Source: Desulfuromonas sp964536375
GTDB lineage: Bacteria; Desulfobacterota; Desulfuromonadia; Desulfuromonadales; Desulfuromonadaceae
Length of the DNA: 64,000 bases
Reading direction: 5' to 3'
Assembly: GCA_964536375.1 (NCBI GenBank)
Contig: CAZHXF010000001.1
Span: 54,954-118,953 of the forward strand
Positions 52,468-61,345 of the stretch are shown in pieces. The notes under the pieces were generated by a model. It had not been told where the DNA came from and searched no databases. It saw only the letters and a program-made list of their open reading frames with translations. Every line of letters starts with the position of its first letter. The stretch's first letter is position 1. A program made the translations under genes and the position numbers.

Positions 52468-53571
52468 ATGGCTAATATTTTTGAATCAACTGCAATAGGT
52501 GGCATGGTGTTAAAAAACCGCCTCATCCGCAGTGCAACATGGGAAAATATGGCCGACGATAAAGGTCACATGACCGACCCATTGTTTAAGGTCTATGCCG
52601 ATCTTGCTAAAGGCGGCGTGGGTATGATCATAACCGGCTACGCTTTCATTCTTGAACAGGAGCAACCTAATCCCGGCATGATGGGGATCTATGACGATAG
52701 CTTCGTCGCTGAATATCAGCAACTCACATCGATGGTGCACCAGCATGACAGCCGCATTGTCGCTCAAATTGCTTATGGTGGTTCGCAAACGGGCTACCCA
52801 GCGGAAGGTCGATTGATTTGGGGGCCATCCGCCGTGGCAGATTTGGCAACTGGGGTGATACCAACAGCGATGACGCAGGACGATATCACCACCCTCGTTC
52901 AAGCTTTTGGTGCTGCGGCAAAACGTGCCCAAGCAGCAGGTTTTGATGGGGTAGAGATGCATGGCGCGCACAGTTATCTACTTAGTCAATTTTTGAGTCC
53001 TTATTACAATCACCGTAGCGATAATTACGCTGGCAGCATTGAGAATAGGGCGAGAATCTTCATTGAAGTATATGCTCAAATCCGAAAACAAGTTGGTGAC
53101 GACTACCCGGTATTAATCAAGATCAACGCCGAGGATTTCATTGATGGGGGAGCCACCTTTGAAGATTGCCGTTATGTGTGTCATCAATTAGCGCAGCGCG
53201 GTATCGATGCTATTGAGATCAGTGGTGGCACTGGAGCATCAGGAGGCGAAATCCCTGCGCGGGTAAAAATCAACACTCCTGATAAAGAGGCATACCATGC
53301 CCGTTATGCGGCACAGTTAGCTGTTGAGCTCACCATCCCAATTATTGTCGTCGGTGGTATACGTTCGCCAGCAGTGATCGAACAGCTACTTGAAACCACT
53401 CATATCGCGCTATTCTCGTTGGCGCGACCACTATTGGCTGAACCCGATCTGCCGAACCGTTGGCAGTCAGGCGATCGTCAGCGCGCCAAGTGTGTCTCGT
53501 GTAACGGCTGTTTACAAACCCGCCCAGGCGGTAACTTATGTATCCTCAATCTTGAAAAAGGAATTAAATAA
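52468..53571 (+). CDS. NADH:flavin oxidoreductase, Old Yellow Enzyme family
   Basis: A 367-residue FMN-dependent TIM barrel reducing activated alkenes or quinone-like compounds. Motifs: LKNRLIRSATWENMA, HGAHSYLLSQFLSPYYNHRSD (substrate-binding His pair), SIENRARI, and VVGGIRSP with the FMN phosphate site. The C-terminus has CVSCNGC and one more Cys nine residues on. This recalls the cluster ligands of 2,4-dienoyl-CoA reductase but with shorter spacing, so cluster binding is uncertain. AGGAG precedes the ATG. The stop overlaps the next gene's start by one base. Confidence 0.9.
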   Translation: MANIFESTAIGGMVLKNRLIRSATWENMADDKGHMTDPLFKVYADLAKGGVGMIITGYAFILEQEQPNPGMMGIYDDSFVAEYQQLTSMVHQHDSRIVAQIAYGGSQTGYPAEGRLIWGPSAVADLATGVIPTAMTQDDITTLVQAFGAAAKRAQAAGFDGVEMHGAHSYLLSQFLSPYYNHRSDNYAGSIENRARIFIEVYAQIRKQVGDDYPVLIKINAEDFIDGGATFEDCRYVCHQLAQRGIDAIEISGGTGASGGEIPARVKINTPDKEAYHARYAAQLAVELTIPIIVVGGIRSPAVIEQLLETTHIALFSLARPLLAEPDLPNRWQSGDRQRAKCVSCNGCLQTRPGGNLCILNLEKGIK

Positions 53572-53861
53572 TGTCTGAAGTAATTGTAATAGCCACTATC
53601 GTCGCCAAAGCTGACTCCATTGATACGGTAAAAGCAGAACTCCTCAAGTTGGTTGAGACCACCATTAAAGAACCAGGCTGTAATAGCTATCTGCTCCACT
53701 GTGATCAAAGCGCCCCAGCGACGTTTGTCTTTTACGAAAACTGGTCCAGTGCCGCGCATCTGCAAAGCCATATGGAAACAGAACATTTTACTCAGTGTTT
53801 CGCTACGATTGAAGAGTTGATTGAAAACACGGTTATTCAGGAATTAACGCAACTGTCGTAA
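53571..53861 (+). CDS. Antibiotic biosynthesis monooxygenase (ABM/YgiN-like) protein
   Basis: A 96-residue ferredoxin-like fold protein. Family pattern: a first strand VIVIATIVAKADSIDTVKAELLKLV, EPGCNSYLLHCDQ, FVFYENWSSAAHLQSHMETEHF. Such proteins (YgiN is a quinol monooxygenase) often accompany OYE or quinone-responsive regulators. With the HxlR gene this suggests a unit responding to quinones or electrophiles (inference). AAAGGAA precedes the ATG, which overlaps the OYE stop (TAATG). Confidence 0.88.
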   Translation: MSEVIVIATIVAKADSIDTVKAELLKLVETTIKEPGCNSYLLHCDQSAPATFVFYENWSSAAHLQSHMETEHFTQCFATIEELIENTVIQELTQLS

Positions 53862-53874
53862 CAGAAAAGCCGGT

Positions 53875-53911
53875 GATAAGTTTGAATTGCCATTTTCCTT
53901 CAAATCTTATC
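53875..53911 (+). terminator. Possible terminator after the OYE-ABM pair
   Basis: GATAAGTTTGAA (53875-53886) pairs with TTCAAATCTTATC (53899-53911) with one bulged base, leaving a 12-base loop. No proper T run follows, so termination strength is doubtful. Confidence 0.35.
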
Positions 53912-53950
53912 CCTATGATTTGCGCGTAATTTTTAACAATATAGCAAAAC

Positions 53951-53985
53951 TGGGATTGTCCCCTGTAGCATCGGGGGCTGTCCCA
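53951..53985. repeat. REP-like hairpin
   Basis: TGGGATTGTCCCC pairs with GGGGGCTGTCCCA around a short loop, about 13 pairs with a T-T mismatch and G-T pairs. Palindromes with TGGGA...TCCCA ends are typical of REP elements mobilised by RAYT transposases, and a RAYT gene lies 1.7 kb away at 55697. Copy B of the intergenic repeat starts right after it. Confidence 0.5.
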
Positions 53986-54053
53986 CGAGTTTGCGACACA
54001 AATATTCTGCACACAACTGCGCTAGGTATTTAATACGGGGGTGTTGCTGGGTT
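53986..54053 (+). repeat. Diverged intergenic repeat, copy B
   Basis: About 68 bases similar to copy A (50095-50164): GAG-TTTGCG, CACAAATATTCTGC, ACACAACTGC and TTTAATACGGGG. Both copies are intergenic and in the same orientation. The rest of the 280-base gap up to tauE (54054-54141) shows nothing recognisable. Confidence 0.55.
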
Positions 54054-54141
54054 TTTATCGCGATGGGATGAACCCCTGAAGCGGCACATGGATGGTCCTA
54101 ATATTTTCTTGATTGAATTAGCTGTGTTATTCCCTCTGTCT

Positions 54142-54948
54142 TTATATGCTTCCATTTGTATACAGTGCATTAATGATCATAAAAAAAGCAGCAAGCCAAT
54201 TTGTATAAGCGAATAGTTTTTTAAGATATTTTGGCTTAGTTTTTAATGACAGTTTCCCTCCAAGTATTCCTCCAAGTACTGTAATAATAGCCAGCGGGAT
54301 AGCCCATAAGGGATTGAAATCTCCTTGCATAGCATGCCCGGTAAAACCCATCAAAGCAGTTGCCGCTATTAATGTCGATGCCGTTCCAACTGCTGTATAC
54401 ATCGGAACACCGCAGGCTAATACCATAAGAGGAACCAAAAAAGACCCTCCTGACACCCCAACCATCCCGGAGCCAAAACCTGTTAAAACAGTGACGGGTA
54501 ATACCACCCACAAATTAATACTGTATGTCACATCACCAGAATTGATGTTTATTCTTCCAAAATGCTTATTTTCTGGAATATTGTGATCCGCTGAAACAGG
54601 TATAAGCATTACTATTCCTGCAATAAACAACATAAGTGCAAATAGCAATTTTAAAGAGAAACTGCTGAATAGATATGAGAAATAACCGCCAGCCAAAGCG
54701 GGCAGGGCAGTAAAAGATCCAATCAAAAAGACTAAAGCCCAGGATATAGATTTATTCTTGTGAAATATTATCATTGCCGCAACAGAGGCAGCAAAAAGGA
54801 TGAATTGACCAGTTGTTGCGGCCTCGTGCATCGGGATATCGGCTATTGCCAGAATTACAACATAGAAATTGCCGCCGCCTTTGCCGACCATAGTCATGGC
54901 AATCGCTACAATTAAAATAAGTACGCCAACAATAATTACGTTTGTCAT
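54142..54948 (-). CDS. Sulfite exporter TauE/SafE family protein
   Basis: A 268-residue membrane protein with about eight hydrophobic segments and the two family repeats: MTMVGKGGGNFYVVILAIAD near the start, and TGFGSGMVGVSGGSFLVPLM in the middle. TauE/SafE proteins export sulfite, sulfoacetate or related anions. The ATG lies directly after the stop of a rhodanese remnant, which suggests a former sulfur-metabolism operon. The substrate is unknown. Confidence 0.9.
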   Translation of the reverse strand: MTNVIIVGVLILIVAIAMTMVGKGGGNFYVVILAIADIPMHEAATTGQFILFAASVAAMIIFHKNKSISWALVFLIGSFTALPALAGGYFSYLFSSFSLKLLFALMLFIAGIVMLIPVSADHNIPENKHFGRININSGDVTYSINLWVVLPVTVLTGFGSGMVGVSGGSFLVPLMVLACGVPMYTAVGTASTLIAATALMGFTGHAMQGDFNPLWAIPLAIITVLGGILGGKLSLKTKPKYLKKLFAYTNWLAAFFMIINALYTNGSI

Positions 54949-55226
54949 TTAAAAATCGCCCTCATTATTATCTTGAACAACTTTAAGCACTTTACCCGGC
55001 TTCATAGAATCTGTTAAAGCAGAATAGCCGCCCTCAACTATGCGGACATCAGTAAATCCTTTTGATAACTGATAGGTTAACCTATAGCTGACCTGTCATT
55101 TGCAGGATGAAATACACCTGTAAATTTATCTTGGGGTATTTCATGAATTCTAGCGGGAATTTCATTGGTCGCTATGTTTTTGCTTTCTTTACCAAAAAAC
55201 TCCAGTGTCAAACTTGTAATTACTTG
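54949..55226 (-). pseudogene. Rhodanese-like protein remnant (frameshifted, N-terminus lost)
   Basis: On the minus strand, 55226-55077 reads LTLEFFGKESKNIATNEIP, ARIHEIPQDKFTGVFHPAND then RSAIG and a stop. The next frame, from about 55083 to the TAA at 54949-54951, continues RLTYQLSKGFTDVRIVEGGY, SALTDSMKPGKVLKVV. Together they match the second half of a rhodanese domain (GF-DVR-VEGG). The active-site position (FHPANDRSA, where CRxGxRS is usual) has no Cys. A one-base frameshift and loss of the N-terminal half indicate a dead gene. Its frame begins right after the stop of the next gene upstream. Confidence 0.7.
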
Positions 55227-55622
55227 TTAGGTATTTTTTCGCGCAATTATGGTGACCCCTTCTGTGTAGCTATATCCATAACCATAGCCGTACCCGCCAC
55301 CACCCGAGCAGTGATTGTCCATCCGGGCTCCGTTTGCTTTCCATTCGTAGAAGTGGTTTCCCGAAGTGATGGGCATAATAGAAACAATTTCATAACCGTC
55401 TGATTCAAGCTTTTCAGTTGCCGACTGGATGTCTTCTGTCAATCGTCTTCCGTCAATTTCACTGTCTGAGTACCCTGTTTGTTGAAATTCTGTAACCTCT
55501 TTCATTACTTCTTTATCTCCGCCAAATAGTCCCTTCTTTGTTTCGCCTGTAGGTACTTTTTTGGCGATATTTTTCCCTATGGGTTTGAAATTTGCCTTAA
55601 CGAAAACTGTCTGGTGTTGCAT
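55227..55622 (-). CDS. Hypothetical protein with Gly/Tyr repeat
   Basis: A 131-residue protein that I do not recognise. It begins MQHQTVFVKANFKPIGKNI, has a Lys/Glu-rich stretch with GLFGGDKEVMKEVTEF, a helix LTEDIQSATEKLESDGYEI, a strand VSIMPITS, and a C-terminal low-complexity run SGGGGYGYGYGYSY before TEGVTIIARK. No signal peptide or membrane segment is seen. ATG 55622 is chosen because GGAGA lies 5 bases upstream; ATG 55634 contains that site. It lies between the rhodanese remnant and the RAYT gene. Confidence 0.7.
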   Translation of the reverse strand: MQHQTVFVKANFKPIGKNIAKKVPTGETKKGLFGGDKEVMKEVTEFQQTGYSDSEIDGRRLTEDIQSATEKLESDGYEIVSIMPITSGNHFYEWKANGARMDNHCSGGGGYGYGYGYSYTEGVTIIARKNT

Positions 55623-55696
55623 GATCTTCTCCATTTCATTATTAGATAAACGTTGTTGACTCAGTGACCTTGATGCCGTTTCCCCTAAGCAACCAA

Positions 55697-56647
55697 TTAA
55701 TTATTCCGCATTAAAATCTTACAAATAGCGGATGTCGAAACGCCAAGTATTTGCGCTATCGCCGTAGCAGTCAATCCATAACTGCGAACAAGTTTAATCG
55801 CAATCTCTCTGCGTGCATTCGATACGCTATGGCGTCGGCTCCCAGAGCTTAACTCATCTATGGTGATAGAATCACGACTACAAATTTGCTCAATATACTC
55901 ATCTGCTAGCTGCTGTTTTTCCTGCGGGGAGGTGAAGGGTGAATCTGATTTATGCTGACGTAGAACCTGTTCAACAAATGTACCATTACCTAATATTCTA
56001 CTATCGTAGCTATCCGACTGATCTATATTTGCTGCTGATTCTTGTTGCGAGCGCCGCATGCCGCCACCAACCAGCTCAGGGCGTTCCCCTTGATACAAAC
56101 CATCGACCATAAACTGTTGATACCTTTTGATCGCGACTTTGCGCTTTTTACTAAAATAGTGCAGCACTTCATCACACGACTGCCAGCTTTTCTTGTTACC
56201 CTCAACTAGCGCAGCATGACCACACCAAGGGTAGGCGTTTAGCTCTGCAATAGTATCTACAATACGCGCCCGTACAGGGTTGAGGTGTACATAGCGAACC
56301 AACTCCAAAAAATAACTCTCATCATCACACACAAACGACTTATAGCGGTTTTGAAACAGATGACCATGCCGCTGATAACGTAAATTAAAGCGGATCGCAT
56401 GACCAGTCAGTAAGCGCCGCATAAAACGTGCTAAACCATAATTGTTGCTACGCAGCAAAAGATGAACATGGTTGTCCATCAACGCCCAGGCGTAAACTGC
56501 AATATTACACTCAGTCGCTAAACGGTTTAGACGGGCAACAAAATCAAGCCGATCCGTATCGTCCTTAACGATTACGCACTTCTCGATACCACGAAAAATA
56601 ACATGATGCAGTAACCCCGGACTATCTAGTCTTGGTTGGCGTGGCAT
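55697..56647 (-). mobile_element. REP-associated tyrosine transposase (RAYT, Y1/IS200-like)
   Basis: A 316-residue single-strand transposase encoded on the minus strand. The Y1 domain starts MPRQPRLDSPGLLHHVIFRG and has the HUH motif in MDNHVHLLLRS and the likely catalytic Tyr in LVRYVHLNPVRA. The C-terminal 100 residues include a helix-turn-helix (SYGLTATAIAQILGVSTSAI), an addition seen in long RAYTs. RAYTs are domesticated single-copy enzymes that move short REP palindromes; no IS ends or target duplications are seen beside it. The gene looks intact. Confidence 0.9.
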
Positions 56648-56954
56648 AGCGGCTCCGTGTTGTTGGTGTGGTGGTGGGTAGGGGAACTATTATAGTGGCA
56701 GTTAGTCCACTGTGTCAACAACGTCCCCTTTTGGGTTTCTCAAGAGTTTTAACCGTAGACACCTAGATCTTTTTCTTATTGCAATCTCAGCATATTATGA
56801 TCAATAGCCTTGTCATCTTATGCTGAAAATATTGCAGTTTAAGACTCCTGTGTTTTGCTCTGCCCGGGAACAACAAGAAGAAAATATCGTGCCATTGTCG
56901 GAAATTGCAACTAACAATAGCACGATAAAGTTAAATCAAAATGATGACAATAGG
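56648..56954. other. Intergenic region upstream of the RAYT gene
   Basis: About 307 bases between the start of the RAYT gene and the end of tolC. It contains a short hairpin AGTGG-8-CCACT (56694-56711) followed by a GTGTCAACAACGTCCCC segment that could be a REP-type sequence. A 69-codon plus-strand frame from 56820 overlaps tolC and lacks a ribosome site, so it is not called. No clear promoter was found. Confidence 0.4.
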
Positions 56955-58247
56955 CTAATTCTGTTGAGAATAGTTTGGATAGGATCCCGTAATTTGGGTG
57001 ATGGCATAGTGTGCGGAAAAGATGGCTGAACGTGCTTCGATAATGTTGAAATCCGCCCGAGATTGAAAGAAAATAGCATCTAAGAGTTCAACGGATGTGG
57101 TTAATCCTTGATCGAAGGCCACGCGGTTAATGCGCAGATTTTCTTCAGCTTGGTGAAAATTGATTTTTGCTACCTCAAGATTCACAACTGCGAGATTAAA
57201 TTCGCGGTAGGTATTATCTAATTCGGTCACCAGTTCATGCTCACGCTCGTGGTAGCGATAGGTTGCCCGTTTGGCTGCAATCCGTGCGTGTTGCAAGTCT
57301 GCATCATCTTTGAAGCCATCAAACAGGTTGATCGATAGTCGCAATTGAGCGCTTAGTTGCTCATCTCGTTGGTCACCATCCTCTATCACCAACTCATTTT
57401 CACCACGTTCATAGGTTGCTGCAAGGTCGGCACGGGGTAAAAAGGTGTCACGCGCCGCTTTACGATCAAGTTGCGCTGCTGCGATGACTGTTTGTAGTGA
57501 CTGTAGTTCACGGTTATTTGCTTGAAGTTGCTGCTGCAGTTGCGGCAGTTGATTTAATTGGGGCAATGCTGAAAACTCGGACAAATCAAGGTCAGTCAGT
57601 TGCACATTTGTCAGTGTTTGCCGTTGCAGTTGTGCCAGTTGTTGTTGAATGATGGTTTGCGCACGATTAACGTTTAGCTGGGAGTTTTCAAGTTCAACTT
57701 CAATACGCAGCACCTCATTGCGGGTAATCAGGCCAACATCAAACTTTGCTTGCGCGTTTTGGCGTTCTTGTTGGTACAGCAACAATTGGCGCTGCGCCAC
57801 CTGCAGGTTTTGTTGTTGCTGGTGCAGGTTTAAACATGTTTGTGCCACTTGCTGTTGCACGCTTTGTTGAATCTCTTGCAACTGTAGGTCGGCAACCTGT
57901 TGCTGTTGCCTTTCGCTGAGTAAACGATAGTAATCGCCAAAACCATGAAACAAATTCCAGCTCAGCTCAACACCGCGGCTATGGGTTTTTTCCAGTTGAA
58001 GGTCGGTTTCATCACGCAATTGTTCCGCTTGATAAAAAAGATTAATTGCGGGTAAAAATGTACCCCGTTGCTTACGGACATTTTGCTGTTGTTGTTCTAA
58101 GGCTGCTTGGTAGTCGCGGACGAGATAGCGTTGCGAAACGGCATTCTTTTGTAACTCAGTCACTGTCCATGCCGAAGCGAACGACGGTATGAATAGTGTG
58201 ATAATGAAAAACAGTATGACCGATTTTAATAACGATTTATTCAGCAT
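56955..58247 (-). CDS. TolC-family outer membrane efflux protein
   Basis: A 430-residue outer membrane channel. ATG 58247 gives a good signal peptide (LLKSVILFFIITLFIPSFAS, cleaved near residue 26 before WTVTELQ). The rest is long, glutamine-rich coiled coil, with the usual internal repeat (two similar halves: RGVELSWNLFHGFGDYYRLL and QLRLSINLFDGFKDDADLQH). It overlaps the RND gene by 11 bases and completes the tripartite pump. Confidence 0.92.
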   Translation of the reverse strand: MLNKSLLKSVILFFIITLFIPSFASAWTVTELQKNAVSQRYLVRDYQAALEQQQQNVRKQRGTFLPAINLFYQAEQLRDETDLQLEKTHSRGVELSWNLFHGFGDYYRLLSERQQQQVADLQLQEIQQSVQQQVAQTCLNLHQQQQNLQVAQRQLLLYQQERQNAQAKFDVGLITRNEVLRIEVELENSQLNVNRAQTIIQQQLAQLQRQTLTNVQLTDLDLSEFSALPQLNQLPQLQQQLQANNRELQSLQTVIAAAQLDRKAARDTFLPRADLAATYERGENELVIEDGDQRDEQLSAQLRLSINLFDGFKDDADLQHARIAAKRATYRYHEREHELVTELDNTYREFNLAVVNLEVAKINFHQAEENLRINRVAFDQGLTTSVELLDAIFFQSRADFNIIEARSAIFSAHYAITQITGSYPNYSQQN

Positions 58248-61200
58248 TTTCAGCCCTTTCATTGTGGATAAAGAATGCCAGCAACGCTGGAATGACAAAC
58301 AGCGTAAACAGCGTTGATACCAGTAGCCCGCCTAGGAGTACGCTACCGATACCACGATACAGTTCACTTCCTGCTCCTGTCGAAAGGACAAGGGGGAGCA
58401 AGGCAAACAGGCTGGTGGTGGTACTCATGAATATGGGACGAATACGAGTTCGGACCGATTCACTAATTGCCGGGATTCCTGTTAACCCTTCGTAGCGGAC
58501 ATTGTTGAGCGATTGATGGACAATGAGAATCGCATTATTGACCACCGTGCCGATGAGGATGATAAAACCGAGCATGGTTAAAATATCGAACCCTTGCGGG
58601 GCAACAAATAGGTTAACGGCAGTGAGACCGAGAAAACCACCGGCGGCGGCAAGGGGCACACTAAACATAATGATCAGCGGATAGAAGAAGTTCTCAAATA
58701 GAACAGCCATCAACAGATAGGTGAGCACCAAGGCGAGGAGTAAGTTCCATTGTAGTGCTTCGCGTGTTTCAACCAACTTATCAGCATTTCCGCCGATGAA
58801 AACTTTTACGTCACCGAGTGTTCCATCACTGGTAAGTTTGTTGACCATGGCTTCGATTGTTTCTGTCGCTTGTTGCAGTGGCATCTGGGCTGGCGGTGTC
58901 ACCTGTAGGGTGATATTACGCCGGCGTTCATAATGATCAACCTGAGTCATCCCCTGCGAGTAATCGGCACGTGCGACATCACCGACACGAATCAGTTCAC
59001 CATGACCGTTGACAATGGTGCTGTTGAGAATGTCCTCAGGGCTACGAATTTCAGAGTCGCTCGCCTTGAGGACGAGATCAACTTTGCGCATGCCGTCAGG
59101 CATATAGTCGCTGATCTGGCGACCATCCATGAGGATATCGATGTATTGGCCCAGCGTTGTTTCATCAAGACCATTGGCCACCAACTTTTGCTTGTCAGCA
59201 ATAATGTTCACCTCAGGATAGCTGATCTCAAGAGATGGGATGGGTCGTATTTGGGCCGACGTTAACGCCTGGCTAATCCCGCCGTATAAGGTGCGACCTG
59301 CGCTGACCAAGGTGTTGAGGTTGGTGCCGGTGATGTTGATCTCTACAGCGCGTCCTTCACCAATGTCATTTTCGAAGATCCCAGACTGTAAGCTGACGCC
59401 AATCATGTCAGGAATACTGTTCATAATCCGTGACATCAGTGGCATTAATTTTTTGGCTTCAGTTTCATGAGTACTGATTGCACCTATGATGTTGAGATCG
59501 GGAGTGGCGACAAAAAACAGATTTTTGATTTGTGGCACCCCATCTTTACCATCTTCTTTACTGTAGGGCAGGGCCTCTTGGTAGACAAATTCCCCAATTT
59601 GGGAGCGTTTTTCCACTGATAGACCCGGGGGTGGAATCAGAATATTTAGAATAAGGTTGCGATTCCCCTGAGGCAAGTATTCTGATTTTGGTAGCAAAAT
59701 CCAGGTAATAAGAATTGCTGCAAAGGTAAATAAGCTGATGCTGAGTATACGGCTGGTGAGCGAACGTAGCGAGAGGTTGGACAGTTTCATCAGTACGTTA
59801 ACTATTTTTTGTCCTTGGCGACCAATGACATCATTTTTCTCTTTTGCCAAGGGGCGACGCGAAAAGACCAGGTTGGCCAAGCATGGGATCACTACCAGCG
59901 AGACCAGCATACTCAATAAGATGGCAAAGGTGATGGCGATGGCGATATCGCGAAACAGCTGTCCTGCCTCTTGTTCAATAAAGATAACGGGGAGGAAAAC
60001 CGCGACTGTTGTTGCTGTCGAGGCAAGTACAGCACCAAAAACTTCTTGCGCACCATCGAGAGAGGCATCAAATGCTTTTTTGCCCATCTGGCGGTGACGG
60101 TCGATATTTTCCAGTACGACGATGGCATTATCAACCAGCATACCAATGGCGAATGATATCCCCGCCAGGCTGACAACGTTGATATTACGGTGAAATAACC
60201 ACAGTGAAATAAAGGTTCCGATAACTGAAATGGGTATCGCAATGGCTGTAATGGCTGTCGCTGAAACGCTGCGCAGGAATAGGAGCAGTACCATGACGGC
60301 CAGAATACCGCCAATCAAAGCATTATTCTTAACGATACTGATCGCGGTATTGATGTACGGTGTTTGGTCGTAGACCCAGTCGAGGTATAGCCCTTTTTCG
60401 GCAAGAATCCCTGCATTTAAGTCGTCGACGACTTGCCGAGTGCGGCGGGTCATGTCGATGACATTGGCTCCCTTTTCCTTGCGCACCCCAATAACAATAC
60501 TGAGTTTACCATTCGATTGAATCGCAACAGTCTTTTTAGCGTAGCCTTTTTGTGTTGTTGCGACATCGCTTAACAGCACCCGCTTGGTCCCGTCATCCTC
60601 TAACACCACATCAAGAGGATCTTTATCATTTTGAAAGCGACTGACCGTACGAATTCGGTAATCTTTATTGCCAATGCCGAGGGTGCCGGCTGAGGTGTTT
60701 TTGTTTGCTCGTTGAACGGAGTCAACCATTTGGTTGATGGTAATATTGCTGCGGGCCATTTTTTGACGGTCGGCGACAATTTGCAGTTGGTCTTCCGTGC
60801 CGCCACCTACAAATAGCGAACCAATGCCATCAATTCGTTCTAATTGTTGTTCAATCTCATTATCGTAAAACGTGCGGTAGTGATCAATGGTTTCCGGGTT
60901 GTCAGCCGTGGTTTTAAGCAATATCCAGATGACTGGTGAACTGCTTGCCCCAGCGGCTTCCATGATTGGTTTATCGGCATTTTCTGGGTAGTTGCTGACT
61001 TCGTCGAGCTTGTTGGCGACGCGCAGCAAAGCGTTGTCAATATCAACGCCAACTTTAAACACCAGACTGATGGTGCCGTAATCGTTATAACTTGAACTTT
61101 CCATACTGACCAGGTTTTGTAGCCCCTTTAGTGCATCTTCCTGATCTTCTATAATTTCCTGCTCAATATCGTATGGGGTCGCGCCAGCCCATGTGGTGGT

Positions 61201-61341
61201 GATGGTGATCTCTGGCAGATCAACGTCAGGTGTCAATTGGACGGGCAAGCTTGTTAAGCCGATAATGCCGAAGAGCAGTATCATGATGACAAACACCGCC
61301 ACTGAAACGGGTTTTTTTATGCTGTAGCGCAATATGCTCAT
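58237..61341 (-). CDS. RND efflux transporter, inner membrane permease (AcrB-like)
   Basis: A 1034-residue HAE-type pump with twelve membrane segments and two large periplasmic loops. It begins RYSIKKPVSVAVFVIMILLF and repeats SVPLAAAGGFLGLTAV and TVVNNAILIVHQSL in the second half. In membrane segment 4 the proton-relay motif reads GMLVDNAIVVLEN, so the second Asp of the AcrB Asp407-Asp408 pair is Asn, a variant common in several RND branches. Substrate range is unknown. It lies 4 bases after the adaptor gene. Confidence 0.95.
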   Translation of the reverse strand: MSILRYSIKKPVSVAVFVIMILLFGIIGLTSLPVQLTPDVDLPEITITTTWAGATPYDIEQEIIEDQEDALKGLQNLVSMESSSYNDYGTISLVFKVGVDIDNALLRVANKLDEVSNYPENADKPIMEAAGASSSPVIWILLKTTADNPETIDHYRTFYDNEIEQQLERIDGIGSLFVGGGTEDQLQIVADRQKMARSNITINQMVDSVQRANKNTSAGTLGIGNKDYRIRTVSRFQNDKDPLDVVLEDDGTKRVLLSDVATTQKGYAKKTVAIQSNGKLSIVIGVRKEKGANVIDMTRRTRQVVDDLNAGILAEKGLYLDWVYDQTPYINTAISIVKNNALIGGILAVMVLLLFLRSVSATAITAIAIPISVIGTFISLWLFHRNINVVSLAGISFAIGMLVDNAIVVLENIDRHRQMGKKAFDASLDGAQEVFGAVLASTATTVAVFLPVIFIEQEAGQLFRDIAIAITFAILLSMLVSLVVIPCLANLVFSRRPLAKEKNDVIGRQGQKIVNVLMKLSNLSLRSLTSRILSISLFTFAAILITWILLPKSEYLPQGNRNLILNILIPPPGLSVEKRSQIGEFVYQEALPYSKEDGKDGVPQIKNLFFVATPDLNIIGAISTHETEAKKLMPLMSRIMNSIPDMIGVSLQSGIFENDIGEGRAVEINITGTNLNTLVSAGRTLYGGISQALTSAQIRPIPSLEISYPEVNIIADKQKLVANGLDETTLGQYIDILMDGRQISDYMPDGMRKVDLVLKASDSEIRSPEDILNSTIVNGHGELIRVGDVARADYSQGMTQVDHYERRRNITLQVTPPAQMPLQQATETIEAMVNKLTSDGTLGDVKVFIGGNADKLVETREALQWNLLLALVLTYLLMAVLFENFFYPLIIMFSVPLAAAGGFLGLTAVNLFVAPQGFDILTMLGFIILIGTVVNNAILIVHQSLNNVRYEGLTGIPAISESVRTRIRPIFMSTTTSLFALLPLVLSTGAGSELYRGIGSVLLGGLLVSTLFTLFVIPALLAFFIHNERAENAE

Positions 61342-61345
61342 CGAA

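Noticed and set aside
55107..55403. A 98-codon plus-strand frame at 55107
   Set aside because: It is antisense to the rhodanese remnant and to the Gly/Tyr protein, both of which are better supported.
56820..57029. A 69-codon plus-strand open frame between the RAYT gene and tolC
   Set aside because: It lacks a ribosome site, overlaps the end of tolC by 75 bases and has no recognisable motif.
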